13,099 bases of DNA, taken from an uncultured bacterium. Lineage in GTDB: Bacteria > Bacillota > Clostridia > Oscillospirales > Acutalibacteraceae. The notes beneath the pieces were generated by a model. The model ran no database searches, was not told the origin of the DNA, and saw only the letters and a list, made by a program, of their open reading frames with translations. The translations under genes were made by a program, and so were the position numbers. This document shows positions 1-6,851 of this stretch, piece after piece. Positions within the stretch are counted from its first letter, which is position 1. Every line of letters starts with the position of its first letter. The stretch is from assembly GCA_905215105.1 (NCBI GenBank), contig CAJMOI010000045.1:1-13099 (forward strand), written 5' to 3'.

Positions 1-595
1 GGATGACCTTGAGCACCTCGCCGGTCAGCTCCGGGTCAAGCGCAGAGGTGGGTTCGTCGAAACACATGATATCCGGTTTCATGGCCAGCGCTCGGGCAAT
101 GGCCACCCGCTGCTGCTGTCCGCCGGAAAGCTGATGGGGATAGTGGTCCGCACGCTCTGCAAGGCCCATCTGTTTCAGCAGTTCCCGGGCCTGGGCTTCG
201 ATTTCCGCGGTGATTTCCTTTTTCCGGGTTTTGTATTCCGGGCTGTTTTTGGCCAGCAGCTCCCGGGCCAGCATGACGTTTTTCAGCGCCGTGTACTGGG
301 GGAAGAGGTTGAAGGACTGGAACACCATGCCGAAGTGGAGCCGCTTTTTCCGGACCTCGGCTTCTTTTTGGGTGGCCGGGTCCTCTGCATCAAAGAGGGT
401 TTCCCCGTGAACGGAGATTTTTCCCCCGTCCGGTGTTTCCAGAAAGTTCAGACAGCGGAGCAGCGTGGTTTTTCCGCTGCCGGAAGACCCGATAATGGCC
501 AGCGTCTGTCCTTCTTCCAGATCAAAACTGATATCCTGTAAAACCTGTACTTTGCCAAAGTGCTTTTCGATATTCTGTACCTGTAAAACTGCCAT
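1..595 (-). CDS. Polar amino-acid ABC transporter ATPase (GlnQ/HisP type), 3' end cut by window
   Basis: This is the cytoplasmic ATPase that powers amino-acid import. The visible 198 residues show Walker A GSSGSGKTT (36-44), the Q-loop in FQSFNLFPQ (about 92-100), the signature LSGGQQQR (156-163) and Walker B DIMCFDE (175-181) followed by PTSALDPE with the D-loop. This order and the Q-loop wording are typical of the polar amino-acid subfamily, usually about 240-250 residues, so roughly 45-50 C-terminal residues lie beyond the edge. The start ATG at 595 has an AGGAGGGG ribosome site that overlaps the permease stop codon, with only 12 bases between the genes, so the two are probably translationally coupled. 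Family assignment is firm; the exact amino acid carried is not readable. Confidence 0.96.
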   Translation of the reverse strand, partial: MAVLQVQNIEKHFGKVQVLQDISFDLEEGQTLAIIGSSGSGKTTLLRCLNFLETPDGGKISVHGETLFDAEDPATQKEAEVRKKRLHFGMVFQSFNLFPQYTALKNVMLARELLAKNSPEYKTRKKEITAEIEAQARELLKQMGLAERADHYPHQLSGGQQQRVAIARALAMKPDIMCFDEPTSALDPELTGEVLKVI

Positions 596-607
596 GACGG
601 CCCCTCC

Positions 608-1330
608 TTATCGGAAATAGCTGAGTTTGCGCTCCACATAGCCGAAGAGCAGCGTCAGGATGCCCACAAAAATCAAGTAGTATACGCCTGTATAGAACAG
701 GGGCCAGATGAGTCCGTCGCTCTTCATGAAGCTTTCGCCCACTTTAATCAGCTCACTGACGGCAATGATGCGGGCCAGAGAGGTGTCCTTGACCAGAGTG
801 ATGATTTCATTGGACATGGGGGGCACAATGCGTTTAATCATTTGCAGCAGGGTGATTTTGAAGAAAATCTGGGTTTTGGTCATGCCCAGCACCTGACCGG
901 CTTCCCGCTGTCCCACTGGAACGCCTTCGATGCCGCCCCGGTAAATGACGGAAAAGTAGCAGGAATAGTTGAGGACGAAGGCCGCCACCGTGGCGATAAA
1001 TCGTCCGCTGTTTCCGGAACCCCAGATGTTGTTGTCCAGAATCAGGCCGGGGCCGAAGTAAATAATCATCAGCTGGAGCATGAGGGGCGTTCCCCGGATG
1101 ACCCATACCACCAGATCTACAATCAGCTTGATGGGACGCACACCGGCCAGCCCTTTCAGACGGCGGGGAACCCACGAAACCTGTGACAAAAAGCGCAGCG
1201 GCGCCCATTTGCTCATGGAGCCGAAAGCCACCAGCAATCCCAGCGGCAGAGAAAACAGCAATGTCAGGGCAAACAGCTCCACAGTGGTGGCCATGCCCTC
1301 CAGCATTGCACTTGTAACGTTCCAGAACAT
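608..1330 (-). CDS. Polar amino-acid ABC transporter permease
   Basis: This is the membrane subunit of the importer, 240 residues from the preferred start. Hydrophobic segments lie near residues 14-37, 69-93, 108-130, 180-200 and 212-232, and the cytoplasmic EAA loop that docks the ATPase is visible as REAGQVLGMTKTQIFF (about 138-153). The IRGTPLMLQ segment is characteristic of the HisM/GlnP family. I chose the ATG at 1330 because GGAGAG lies 7 bases before it; the in-frame ATG at 1345 has its only purine run directly against it and is less likely. It sits between the binding protein and the ATPase, but is separated from the former by a terminator and a palindromic repeat, so it may rely on read-through. 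Substrate is unknown. Confidence 0.95.
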   Translation of the reverse strand: MFWNVTSAMLEGMATTVELFALTLLFSLPLGLLVAFGSMSKWAPLRFLSQVSWVPRRLKGLAGVRPIKLIVDLVVWVIRGTPLMLQLMIIYFGPGLILDNNIWGSGNSGRFIATVAAFVLNYSCYFSVIYRGGIEGVPVGQREAGQVLGMTKTQIFFKITLLQMIKRIVPPMSNEIITLVKDTSLARIIAVSELIKVGESFMKSDGLIWPLFYTGVYYLIFVGILTLLFGYVERKLSYFR

Positions 1331-1363
1331 GAAATCTCTCTCCATCCCTTATTTAGTGGCTAT

Positions 1364-1508
1364 CTGAAAAGTCGAAATCATAGACTTTTCCGACAATCAA
1401 CGCCAGCTACTGCGTTAAAAATACTCGGAATCCGGAAAGGATTCCTGCGTTTTTTGCCTTGTATCTGTCTGTTGCTTGTGGAAAATTCGTCGATTTCTTG
1501 GTTTTCAG
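1364..1508. repeat. MITE-like long imperfect palindrome
   Basis: The two halves of this 145-base stretch are imperfect reverse complements of one another. The outer ends are CTGAAAA (1364-1370) and TTTTCAG (1502-1508), followed inward by GAAATC/GATTTC, then TTTTCC/GGAAAA and CAAC/GTTG blocks, and the centre is GGAATCC-GGAAA-GGATTCC (1427-1445). Written as RNA it would fold into one long hairpin. It holds no credible ORF. Size, terminal inverted repeat and intergenic position fit a miniature inverted-repeat element or a structured intergenic repeat. Copy number cannot be judged from one window, and no target duplication is evident. Confidence 0.6.
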
Positions 1509-1522
1509 AAACGCCCCAGACT

Positions 1523-1560
1523 AAAAGCAGAGAGCAGATGTTTCTGCTCTCTGCCTGTTT
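1523..1560 (-). terminator. Terminator after the binding-protein gene
   Basis: A perfect 11-base-pair stem, GCAGAGAGCAG (1527-1537) with CTGCTCTCTGC (1544-1554) and a 6-base loop, is followed on the minus strand by TTTT and on the plus strand by a longer T run. It lies 22 bases after the binding-protein stop and before the permease, so it should reduce transcript reaching the permease and ATPase. The short minus-side T run suggests partial rather than full termination. Confidence 0.8.
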
Positions 1561-1582
1561 TTAATTAATACGACAGCGCCTT

Positions 1583-2425
1583 TTACTTCTGTTCCACAAT
1601 GTTGTCCTTGATGTCGTACTTTTCCGCCAGCTCCATCATGGTGCCGTCATCATACAGAGCCTTGAACTGCTCGTTGATGAACTCCGTCAGGTCGGAACCC
1701 TTGCGGCAGCCCACGCCGTAATCCTCGGTGGTCAGTTCCACGGTGGTGACCAGATCGGGATAACTGGTGCCCTCGCCGATCATAGCGCCTGCCATCAGCA
1801 GGTCAATGACACAGGCATCGGAGGTGCCGGAATCCACTTCCATCAGAGCAGTGGCCTGATCCATCACATCGTTGGTGTCCAGTCCTTCCGCCTGTGCGGC
1901 TTCCTGTCCGGCAGAACCGTCTTCCACTGCTACCAGCAATCCTTCCAGACTTTCCGCAGTGGTGTACTGGTCGGCCACATCCTTCTTTACCACAACGACC
2001 TGTGCGTTTTTGGCATAGGGGTTGGTGGCGGAAGCGCCTTCGGTGATTTCATCTGTAATGGTCATGCCGTTCCAGGCGCAGTCAATGCTCTTGTTTTCCA
2101 GTTCCAGCAGCTTGTTGCCCCATTCAATGACGGTGAACTGTACCTCTACGCCCAGTGCATCGGCGATTTCCCGGGCCATATCCGCGTCAAAGCCGATCCA
2201 TTCGCCGTTTTCATCCTTATAATCCATGGGAGCGAATTCGGTGATGCCTACTACCAGAGTGCCTTTATCTTTGATGTATTCCACGTCGCTGGCGGTTTCT
2301 TCGGTGCCGGAAGAAGTACCGGAGTCCGCAGTGCTGCCGGAAGAAGTGTTGTCCGCAGAAGTACAGGCGGCCATGGACAGGCACATGCCGGCGGCCAGCA
2401 ACAGGGAAAGCAGTTTTTTCATCAT
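1583..2425 (-). CDS. Amino-acid ABC transporter substrate-binding lipoprotein (SBP family 3)
   Basis: This is the extracellular, membrane-anchored receptor for the importer, 280 residues. A lipoprotein signal ends in LSMAAC with the lipidated Cys21, followed by a Ser/Thr/Gly-rich linker (about 22-46). The mature domain begins near GTLVVGITEFAPMDY and contains GFDADMAREIADALG (78-92), WNGMTIT (118-124) and CVID (205-208), all landmarks of family 3 binding proteins. The Asp208 that usually holds the ligand amino group is present, but the Arg that usually follows the MT.T.E motif is Ile127. I chose the first ATG of the MM pair at 2425, with GAGGAGG (2434-2440) 8 bases upstream; an ATG at 2449 would read through that ribosome site. 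A good sigma-A-type promoter precedes it. Confidence 0.95.
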   Translation of the reverse strand: MMKKLLSLLLAAGMCLSMAACTSADNTSSGSTADSGTSSGTEETASDVEYIKDKGTLVVGITEFAPMDYKDENGEWIGFDADMAREIADALGVEVQFTVIEWGNKLLELENKSIDCAWNGMTITDEITEGASATNPYAKNAQVVVVKKDVADQYTTAESLEGLLVAVEDGSAGQEAAQAEGLDTNDVMDQATALMEVDSGTSDACVIDLLMAGAMIGEGTSYPDLVTTVELTTEDYGVGCRKGSDLTEFINEQFKALYDDGTMMELAEKYDIKDNIVEQK

Positions 2426-2448
2426 GTCGGGTTCCTCCTCAAATTCCA

Positions 2449-2462
2449 CCGGAAAAATCCGG
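2449..2462 (-). other. Leader hairpin before the binding-protein gene
   Basis: CCGGA (2449-2453) and TCCGG (2458-2462) form a short stem with a 4-base loop in the inferred 5' untranslated RNA, 8 bases before the GAGGAGG ribosome site. It does not hide the site. It may stabilise the mRNA 5' end; function is inferred only. Confidence 0.4.
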
Positions 2463-2480
2463 GATTGTTGTCGCTTTTGT

Positions 2481-2509
2481 ATTTTATCATACTAACGTGA
2501 TAATGTAAA
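2481..2509 (-). promoter_or_regulatory. Promoter of the amino-acid binding-protein gene
   Basis: On the minus strand, TTTACA (2509-2504) and TAAAAT (2486-2481) are spaced by exactly 17 bases, each 5 of 6 to consensus. The inferred start is near 2474. Within the spacer, arms TTATCA and TGATAA (2484-2489 and 2498-2503) form an inverted repeat, which is well placed for a repressor. Confidence 0.75.
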
Positions 2510-2527
2510 GAGGGAACAACAGATTTT

Positions 2528-2543
2528 CTTTTGATACCAAAAG
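2528..2543. promoter_or_regulatory. Palindrome upstream of the binding-protein promoter
   Basis: CTTTTG-ATAC-CAAAAG is a perfect 6+6 inverted repeat centred at 2535.5, about 61 bases before the inferred transcription start of the binding-protein gene. That is a classical activator position. The bound protein is unknown; the site could equally serve the plus-strand side. Confidence 0.35.
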
Positions 2544-2603
2544 GGTCAGCCCACAAACCAGACGGTAAAATCTTCGCATTTCCGCCAAAAATCAGGTTGA
2601 ATC

Positions 2604-2675
2604 ATGTCGGATTTTGCACAGATGCTGAAAAAAGCACTGGACGAAAGCAACAAATTCTATTATGATAATAGGTAG
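2604..2675 (+). CDS. Possible 23-residue small ORF before the NYN gene
   Basis: ATG at 2604 opens a 23-residue frame beginning MSDFAQMLKKALDES and stopping at TAG 2673-2675. It is hydrophilic and could form an amphipathic helix. Against it, no strong ribosome site precedes the ATG, and a promoter candidate for the downstream gene lies inside it. It may be a leader peptide, a remnant of an older coding start, or chance. Confidence 0.2.
   Translation: MSDFAQMLKKALDESNKFYYDNR
2638..2666 (+). promoter_or_regulatory. Possible promoter of the NYN-domain gene
   Basis: TGGACG (2638-2643) and TATGAT (2661-2666) are spaced by 17 bases, with the inferred start near 2673, giving a leader of about 43 bases before ATG 2716. 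The -35 box is only 4 of 6 to consensus. Confidence 0.45.
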
Positions 2676-2715
2676 CAATCCACTATTTTATTTTTATCAG
2701 AAAGAGGTGCAGACA

Positions 2716-4200
2716 ATGCAACAAATGGATGGAGCAACCATGGCCGCCATGCTGAAAAGTAGATTCGGAGATTCCGTCAAAGTCTCTCCCGATACGGAAC
2801 AGGTAGAACTGACGGAAGAACAACTGGCGGAAATTAACAGTAATGCAGCAGCAGACGAACAGGAAGGATGGTGGAAAAACAGTACATATGACATTGTTTC
2901 CCGGGCCGGTTATTTGTTGGGCGTGCCGCTGCGGATTTTTGAAAATGAATTCTCTCCCATGATGATGGAAATTTATGAGGAGCTGCAAAAAAACCGGGAG
3001 GCCCGGATTATCCGGAATCTGTGTATTCTGCGGACGGCGATCCTGCAAAAATTCAAGAAAATCAATCACGCCATTTATTATGATCTGAAAAATCTCTATT
3101 CGCTGCCGGAATACATTCCTCAGGATGCATTAAAAGAGCTTTCCGAGTTGGGAATCAATATTATCAAAGCCAACTATCAGCTGCAAAACTATCTCATTGA
3201 TCTCAATAATCATATTAAAAATCACATCGGCAACACCCGCACTGTGTTTCCCACCTGGATTGATTTCAACTATATCCGGGATTTGTTCATCATGCACCGG
3301 GGAACCACCGCAGATGGCTGTAAAGCGGCCACCGCCGAATACTACAATTATTTCAACTGCTATCCCTATCATGTCTATATGAACTGGGGCCCCAAGGATT
3401 TGGGCAACCTGCTGCTCAACGATGAGAAATTCGTCAAGTGGCTCTATGAGGAGAATCAGGACTTGTTCACGGACTTGAGCAAGGTCACGGACATTTCCGA
3501 CAATACCCGCAGCGCCATCCACGACTTTATCATGAACAGTGATTCGGTGATTTTTGTGGTGGACTGTGAAAACAGCAACGCCTACCGGCTGTATGCGGCG
3601 ATTTCCAGCCTGAGTGAACAGGCGCGCCGGAGAGTGGGCAAAATCATGCTCTATAATGATGTACACACCTCCTCCACCTGGAAAATCCTCAACCGTCTGA
3701 CCACCATTCCCATTGAGCATATTATGGTGGAGCGGGTGCTGGAAAACAAGAGCCTGGTGGACATCAAAATGAGCGCCGGAATCTGCCGGGAACACTACAA
3801 AAACGATGTCTCCGCCTTTATTGTGGCGGCCTCCGATTCCGATTACTGGGGCGTGATTCAGGAAATTCCCGAAGCCCAGTTTCTGGTCATGTACGAAAAC
3901 GAAAAGTGCAGCTCCAGCCTGAAAAACGAGCTTTCCGAGCGGGGCATTTTCTTCTGTGCGCTGGATGATTTCAACACCAGCGACGCCACCATCCGGGAAC
4001 TGGCCCTGCGGTATGAGATGGAGGACTATCTGCGCCAGCATATGCAGGTGAACGTCAACGAGATGCTGGAAACCGCCATCACCAACACCCGGATCGAAAT
4101 GACTTCCGTGGAGGAGAGCCAGTTCCGGAAAAAGTACATCAAGCCCATGCGTTTGTCCGTGGCCGACGACGGCACGGCCTCCATTGTGCTGGGCGGTTAA
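2716..4200 (+). CDS. NYN-domain (PIN-like nuclease fold) protein of unknown role
   Basis: A 494-residue protein with no signal peptide or membrane helix. The ATG at 2716 follows AAAGAGGTG at good spacing; an upstream in-frame ATG at 2662 lies inside the promoter candidate. The N-terminal 270 residues are mostly helical and charged, with no family I recognise. From about 276 the NYN signature begins: VIFVVDCENSN with Asp283, Glu285 and Asn286, then KSLVDIKMSAG with Asp349, then ASDSDYW with Asp374 and Asp376. These are the acidic positions expected to bind metal in NYN/PIN-like RNases, so an RNase activity is a reasonable inference. A helical tail of about 80 residues follows. Its neighbours (transporter, DUF6512 protein) give no pathway hint. 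It could be an RNA-processing, stress or defence enzyme; I cannot choose. Confidence 0.85.
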   Translation: MQQMDGATMAAMLKSRFGDSVKVSPDTEQVELTEEQLAEINSNAAADEQEGWWKNSTYDIVSRAGYLLGVPLRIFENEFSPMMMEIYEELQKNREARIIRNLCILRTAILQKFKKINHAIYYDLKNLYSLPEYIPQDALKELSELGINIIKANYQLQNYLIDLNNHIKNHIGNTRTVFPTWIDFNYIRDLFIMHRGTTADGCKAATAEYYNYFNCYPYHVYMNWGPKDLGNLLLNDEKFVKWLYEENQDLFTDLSKVTDISDNTRSAIHDFIMNSDSVIFVVDCENSNAYRLYAAISSLSEQARRRVGKIMLYNDVHTSSTWKILNRLTTIPIEHIMVERVLENKSLVDIKMSAGICREHYKNDVSAFIVAASDSDYWGVIQEIPEAQFLVMYENEKCSSSLKNELSERGIFFCALDDFNTSDATIRELALRYEMEDYLRQHMQVNVNEMLETAITNTRIEMTSVEESQFRKKYIKPMRLSVADDGTASIVLGG

Positions 4201-4213
4201 CCGGAATGCATAC

Positions 4214-4258
4214 CCCCTTCCTGTCTGCATATACTGTTGACAGGGAGGGGATTTTTTT
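4214..4258 (+). terminator. Terminator of the NYN gene, overlapping the next gene's ribosome site
   Basis: CCCCTTCCTGTC (4214-4225) pairs with GACAGGGAGGGG (4239-4250) over 12 positions, one being G-U, with a 13-base loop, followed by A and seven Ts (4252-4258). The 3' arm contains the GGGAGGGG ribosome site of the DUF6512 gene, and the T run contains its TTG start. Confidence 0.8.
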
Positions 4259-4787
4259 GAAGAAACCCGCATTTTGGGCCATTGCCGGGGCCGTCTTTGT
4301 CATGATTACCGGCACACTGCTCCACTTTACCTATGAATGGTTCGGGGGAAATTTCTGGGCTTCCGTCGGCGCTGTCAACGAAAGCACCTGGGAACACCTG
4401 AAGCTGCTGTTTTTCCCAATGCTGGCCTGGACGGTCATCGAGTATCTGGTTTTCGGAGCGGATAAGCCGGGATATCTGCCCATACGGGCGGGTTCCGTTC
4501 TGTTGGGGATGCTTTCGATTGTCGTCATCTTCTATACCTATAGCGGCGTATTGGGGTTCAATGTGGCTGCGGTGGATATCGGCAGCTTTTTTGTCAGTGT
4601 GGCGCTGGCCTTCTTTTTCAGCTGGAAAAAGCTCCAGAACCCGCCGGCATGGAGCACCGGAATGTGGTCGGGCATATTGGCCGCTGTGGTGCTGATTCTT
4701 CTGGCAGCGGCGTTTGTGGCGTGGACCCGCACGCCGCCGGAGCTGGCGGTATTCGTGGACCCGGTGACAGGCAGAGCCGGGCTGTAA
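4257..4787 (+). CDS. DUF6512 family integral membrane protein
   Basis: A 176-residue membrane protein with about five hydrophobic helices (near 6-26, 49-68, 78-96, 106-124 and 136-154). The conserved GAVNESTWEHLKL segment after helix 1 and the C-terminal TPPEL..FVDPVTGRAG segment match what I know as DUF6512, a Firmicutes family without known function. I prefer the TTG start at 4257, since GGGAGGGG lies 6 bases before it and the protein then has the usual family length; an ATG at 4206 would add 17 residues encoded by the terminator hairpin. A TATACT hexamer (4230-4235) lies in the hairpin loop and could start a transcript that lacks the 5' arm and so keeps the ribosome site open. Confidence 0.85.
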   Translation: MKKPAFWAIAGAVFVMITGTLLHFTYEWFGGNFWASVGAVNESTWEHLKLLFFPMLAWTVIEYLVFGADKPGYLPIRAGSVLLGMLSIVVIFYTYSGVLGFNVAAVDIGSFFVSVALAFFFSWKKLQNPPAWSTGMWSGILAAVVLILLAAAFVAWTRTPPELAVFVDPVTGRAGL

Positions 4788-4814
4788 TCGGTCAAAAAAT
4801 TCATGATCTCCGTC

Positions 4815-4849
4815 AAAAAATCACATGGACTTTTCCATGTGATTTTTTT
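4815..4849 (+). terminator. Terminator after the DUF6512 gene
   Basis: TCACATGGA (4821-4829) pairs perfectly with TCCATGTGA (4834-4842) around a 4-base loop, flanked by six As upstream and seven Ts downstream. This A/T arrangement can work in either direction, but the plus-strand gene ends 28 bases upstream. Confidence 0.9.
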
Positions 4850-4923
4850 ATGATGAAAGGGAAAATTTCCCGGAGTCATGGGAAAAACGGGAGGTGTTCC
4901 GCCCGGACACAGGGCGGGGAACG

Positions 4924-6405
4924 ATGAACGAGAAAAAATATTTACAGGAAATTGAAGAAGTCATCCAGGTCGGACCCTATCACGATAACTGGGAGTCCCT
5001 GTCTGCCTATCAGGTGCCGAAATGGTATCAGGACGCCAAATTCGGCATTTTCATTCATTGGGGCGCTTATACGGTTCCCGAGTTTGGAAGCGAATGGTAT
5101 CCCCGCAATATGTACCAGCAGGGCAGCCGGGAATTTGAATATCACATCAAGACCTATGGCCCTCATAAGGAGTTCGGTTATAAAGACCTGATTCCCCTTT
5201 TCAAGGCGGAAAAATTCGACCCGGAAGAATGGATGGATCTGTTCCAGTACGCAGGCGCCAAATATCTGGTTCCCGTGGCAGAGCACCACGACGGGTTCCA
5301 GATGTATGCAAGCGAGCTTTCCCACTGGAACGCTGCGGAAATGGGTCCCTGCCGGAATGTGCTGAAAGAACTGCATCAGGCGGCGGAAAAACGGGGCATT
5401 GTTCCCGGCGCTTCTTCCCACCGGATTGAGCACTGGTTTTTCCTGGACGGCGGCCGGAAGTTTGACAGCGATATTCAGGGCGAATATGAAAAGGGCCACC
5501 TGTACTGGCCGACTATGGAGGGACCGAAACCCGATGAATTTGAAAAGCCCGATTCGGATTGCCAGCCGTCGGAAGAGTACATGAACGACTGGCTGCTGCG
5601 GTGCTGCGAGCTGGTGGACCGGTACCGCCCGAAGGTGTTCTATTTCGACTGGTGGATTCAGCAGAAGGCCATGAAACCCTGGGTGCAGAAATTCGCCGCC
5701 TATTATTATAACCGTGCCGCCCAGTGGGGAGAGGAAGTGGCCATCAACTACAAGTACGATGCCTTTATGTTCGGCTGTGCGGTCCCGGATGTGGAACGGG
5801 GACAGTTTGCTCAGGCCCGGCCCTATTTCTGGCAGACAGATACCGCCATTGCCCGGAATTCCTGGTCCTATACCAAAGGCAACGACTATAAGTCCGCAGG
5901 CTCCATTCTTTGCGACCTGCTGGACGTGGTGAGCAAAAACGGCACCATGCTGCTCAATGTAGGACCCCGGGCAGATGGAACCATCGGGCCGGAGGATCGG
6001 AAGGTGCTGACGGAAATCGGAGACTGGATGCAGGCAAACGGAGAGGCGATTTTCGGTACCCGGGTATGGCGGACTTCCGCAGAAGGCCCCACCGAGGTGA
6101 AGGACGGCGCTTTCACCGATGGGGAAGAGAAGGTGTTCACCTCAGAGGATTTCCGCTTTACGGTGAAGGGAAACAGCCTGTACGCCGCCGTGCTCCGGTA
6201 TCCCGAGGACGGCGTGGTGCGTATTCGGTCGCTGGCCGGAAAGGGCGACGCCCACCAGCATCATTTCAACGGCTTCCTCCGGAAAATCTCGGTGCTGGGC
6301 TTTGAAGAAGAGCCGGTATGGTCCCGGGAGGACGACGCGCTGGTCATCCGCACCGAAACGGTGCACAGCGACAAGCCGGTGGTATTTCGGATTGAAATGA
6401 AATAA
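4924..6405 (+). CDS. Alpha-L-fucosidase, glycoside hydrolase family 29
   Basis: This 493-residue enzyme should release alpha-L-fucose from oligosaccharides. It has no signal peptide, so it probably works in the cytoplasm on imported, host- or diet-derived sugars. GH29 landmarks are FGIFIHWGAYTVPEFGSEWY (40-59), EHHDGF (120-125), the likely nucleophile Asp242 in VFYFDWW, DVERGQ, and NGTMLLNVGPRADG, after which a C-terminal beta domain follows to the end. Two Trp replace the small residues usually seen after the nucleophile (FDGG or FDGA). I chose ATG 4924, preceded by AGGGCGGGGA; a GTG at 4894 would add ten residues. It stands alone between two terminators with no sugar transporter or fucose-catabolism gene beside it. 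No clear promoter was found in the short upstream gap. Confidence 0.94.
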   Translation: MNEKKYLQEIEEVIQVGPYHDNWESLSAYQVPKWYQDAKFGIFIHWGAYTVPEFGSEWYPRNMYQQGSREFEYHIKTYGPHKEFGYKDLIPLFKAEKFDPEEWMDLFQYAGAKYLVPVAEHHDGFQMYASELSHWNAAEMGPCRNVLKELHQAAEKRGIVPGASSHRIEHWFFLDGGRKFDSDIQGEYEKGHLYWPTMEGPKPDEFEKPDSDCQPSEEYMNDWLLRCCELVDRYRPKVFYFDWWIQQKAMKPWVQKFAAYYYNRAAQWGEEVAINYKYDAFMFGCAVPDVERGQFAQARPYFWQTDTAIARNSWSYTKGNDYKSAGSILCDLLDVVSKNGTMLLNVGPRADGTIGPEDRKVLTEIGDWMQANGEAIFGTRVWRTSAEGPTEVKDGAFTDGEEKVFTSEDFRFTVKGNSLYAAVLRYPEDGVVRIRSLAGKGDAHQHHFNGFLRKISVLGFEEEPVWSREDDALVIRTETVHSDKPVVFRIEMK

Positions 6406-6414
6406 CCCAGAACG

Positions 6415-6452
6415 AAAAAATCCCCCGAATCCCTGTTACAGGGATTCGGGGG
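6415..6452. terminator. Bidirectional terminator between the fucosidase and DUF1292 genes
   Basis: A perfect 14-base-pair stem, CCCCCGAATCCCTG (6422-6435) with CAGGGATTCGGGGG (6439-6452) and a 3-base loop. Six As at 6415-6420 give a proper T run on the minus strand, so it ends the DUF1292 transcript best; the plus-side tail (ATTGGTTT) is weaker but adequate for the convergent fucosidase gene. Confidence 0.92.
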
Positions 6453-6471
6453 ATTGGTTTATCCCGGTTGT

Positions 6472-6765
6472 TCAGTCTTCAAAATTGAACTCGTCCTTGA
6501 ACTTGTCCTTGAACAGCTCGAAAACGGCGTTCAGGGTTTCTTCGCTCTCTACAGGCAGATAGCTTTCCGTTTCGTCGTCCTCTTCCCGGAGCAGGAGGAT
6601 CACGACTTCATCGCTTTCCTCGTCCGTGGGCAGCAGCACCACATACTCTTCGCCTTCATACTCCAGGAGATCGAGAAACTCGAAGCTCACATCGTTGCCG
6701 TCCTCATCCGTCAGTACAATGAGGTTGTCCAGCTCTTCCTGCATCAGATCGTCATTTTGATTCAT
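6472..6765 (-). CDS. DUF1292 family small acidic protein (YrzB-like)
   Basis: A 97-residue, very acidic soluble protein. The segment IVLTDEDGNDVSFEFLDLLEYEGEEYVVLLP followed by DEVVILLLREED is the recognisable DUF1292 core, here split only to describe it: residues about 16-46 and 54-66. Function of the family is not known to me; in many Firmicutes it sits near the RuvX/MTA operon, which is not the case here. Two adjacent ATGs (6768 and 6765) are possible; I prefer 6765, with AGGAGG 7 bases upstream rather than 4. It has its own near-consensus promoter, so it is a single-gene unit. Confidence 0.9.
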   Translation of the reverse strand: MNQNDDLMQEELDNLIVLTDEDGNDVSFEFLDLLEYEGEEYVVLLPTDEESDEVVILLLREEDDETESYLPVESEETLNAVFELFKDKFKDEFNFED

Positions 6766-6798
6766 CATGATCCCTCCTGTTTTCTCATCTGTAATCCA

Positions 6799-6810
6799 GC
6801 GGTTTCCCGC
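6799..6810 (-). other. GNRA-capped leader hairpin of the DUF1292 transcript
   Basis: On the minus strand GCGG-GAAA-CCGC forms a 4-base-pair stem with a GAAA tetraloop. It would start about 7 bases after the inferred transcription start. A role in mRNA 5' protection is inference. Confidence 0.4.
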
Positions 6811-6822
6811 AAATACAATTTT

Positions 6823-6851
6823 ATCATAAACAGAGGGCATCCCTTTGTCAA
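6823..6851 (-). promoter_or_regulatory. Promoter of the DUF1292 gene
   Basis: Minus-strand TTGACA (6851-6846, perfect) and TATGAT (6828-6823, 5 of 6) with a 17-base spacer. This is the strongest promoter in the window; inferred start near 6816. Confidence 0.88.

Noticed and set aside
1346..1363. Separate promoter for the permease
   Set aside because: No pair of hexamers with 16-18 base spacing between the palindrome and the start was convincing.
4237..4242. Perfect TTGACA in the NYN terminator
   Set aside because: No -10 box lies 16-18 bases downstream; the match comes from the hairpin arm.
3130..4272. A 380-codon open frame opposite the NYN gene
   Set aside because: Antisense shadow with low-complexity His/Gly/Val composition; it also runs through the terminator hairpin.
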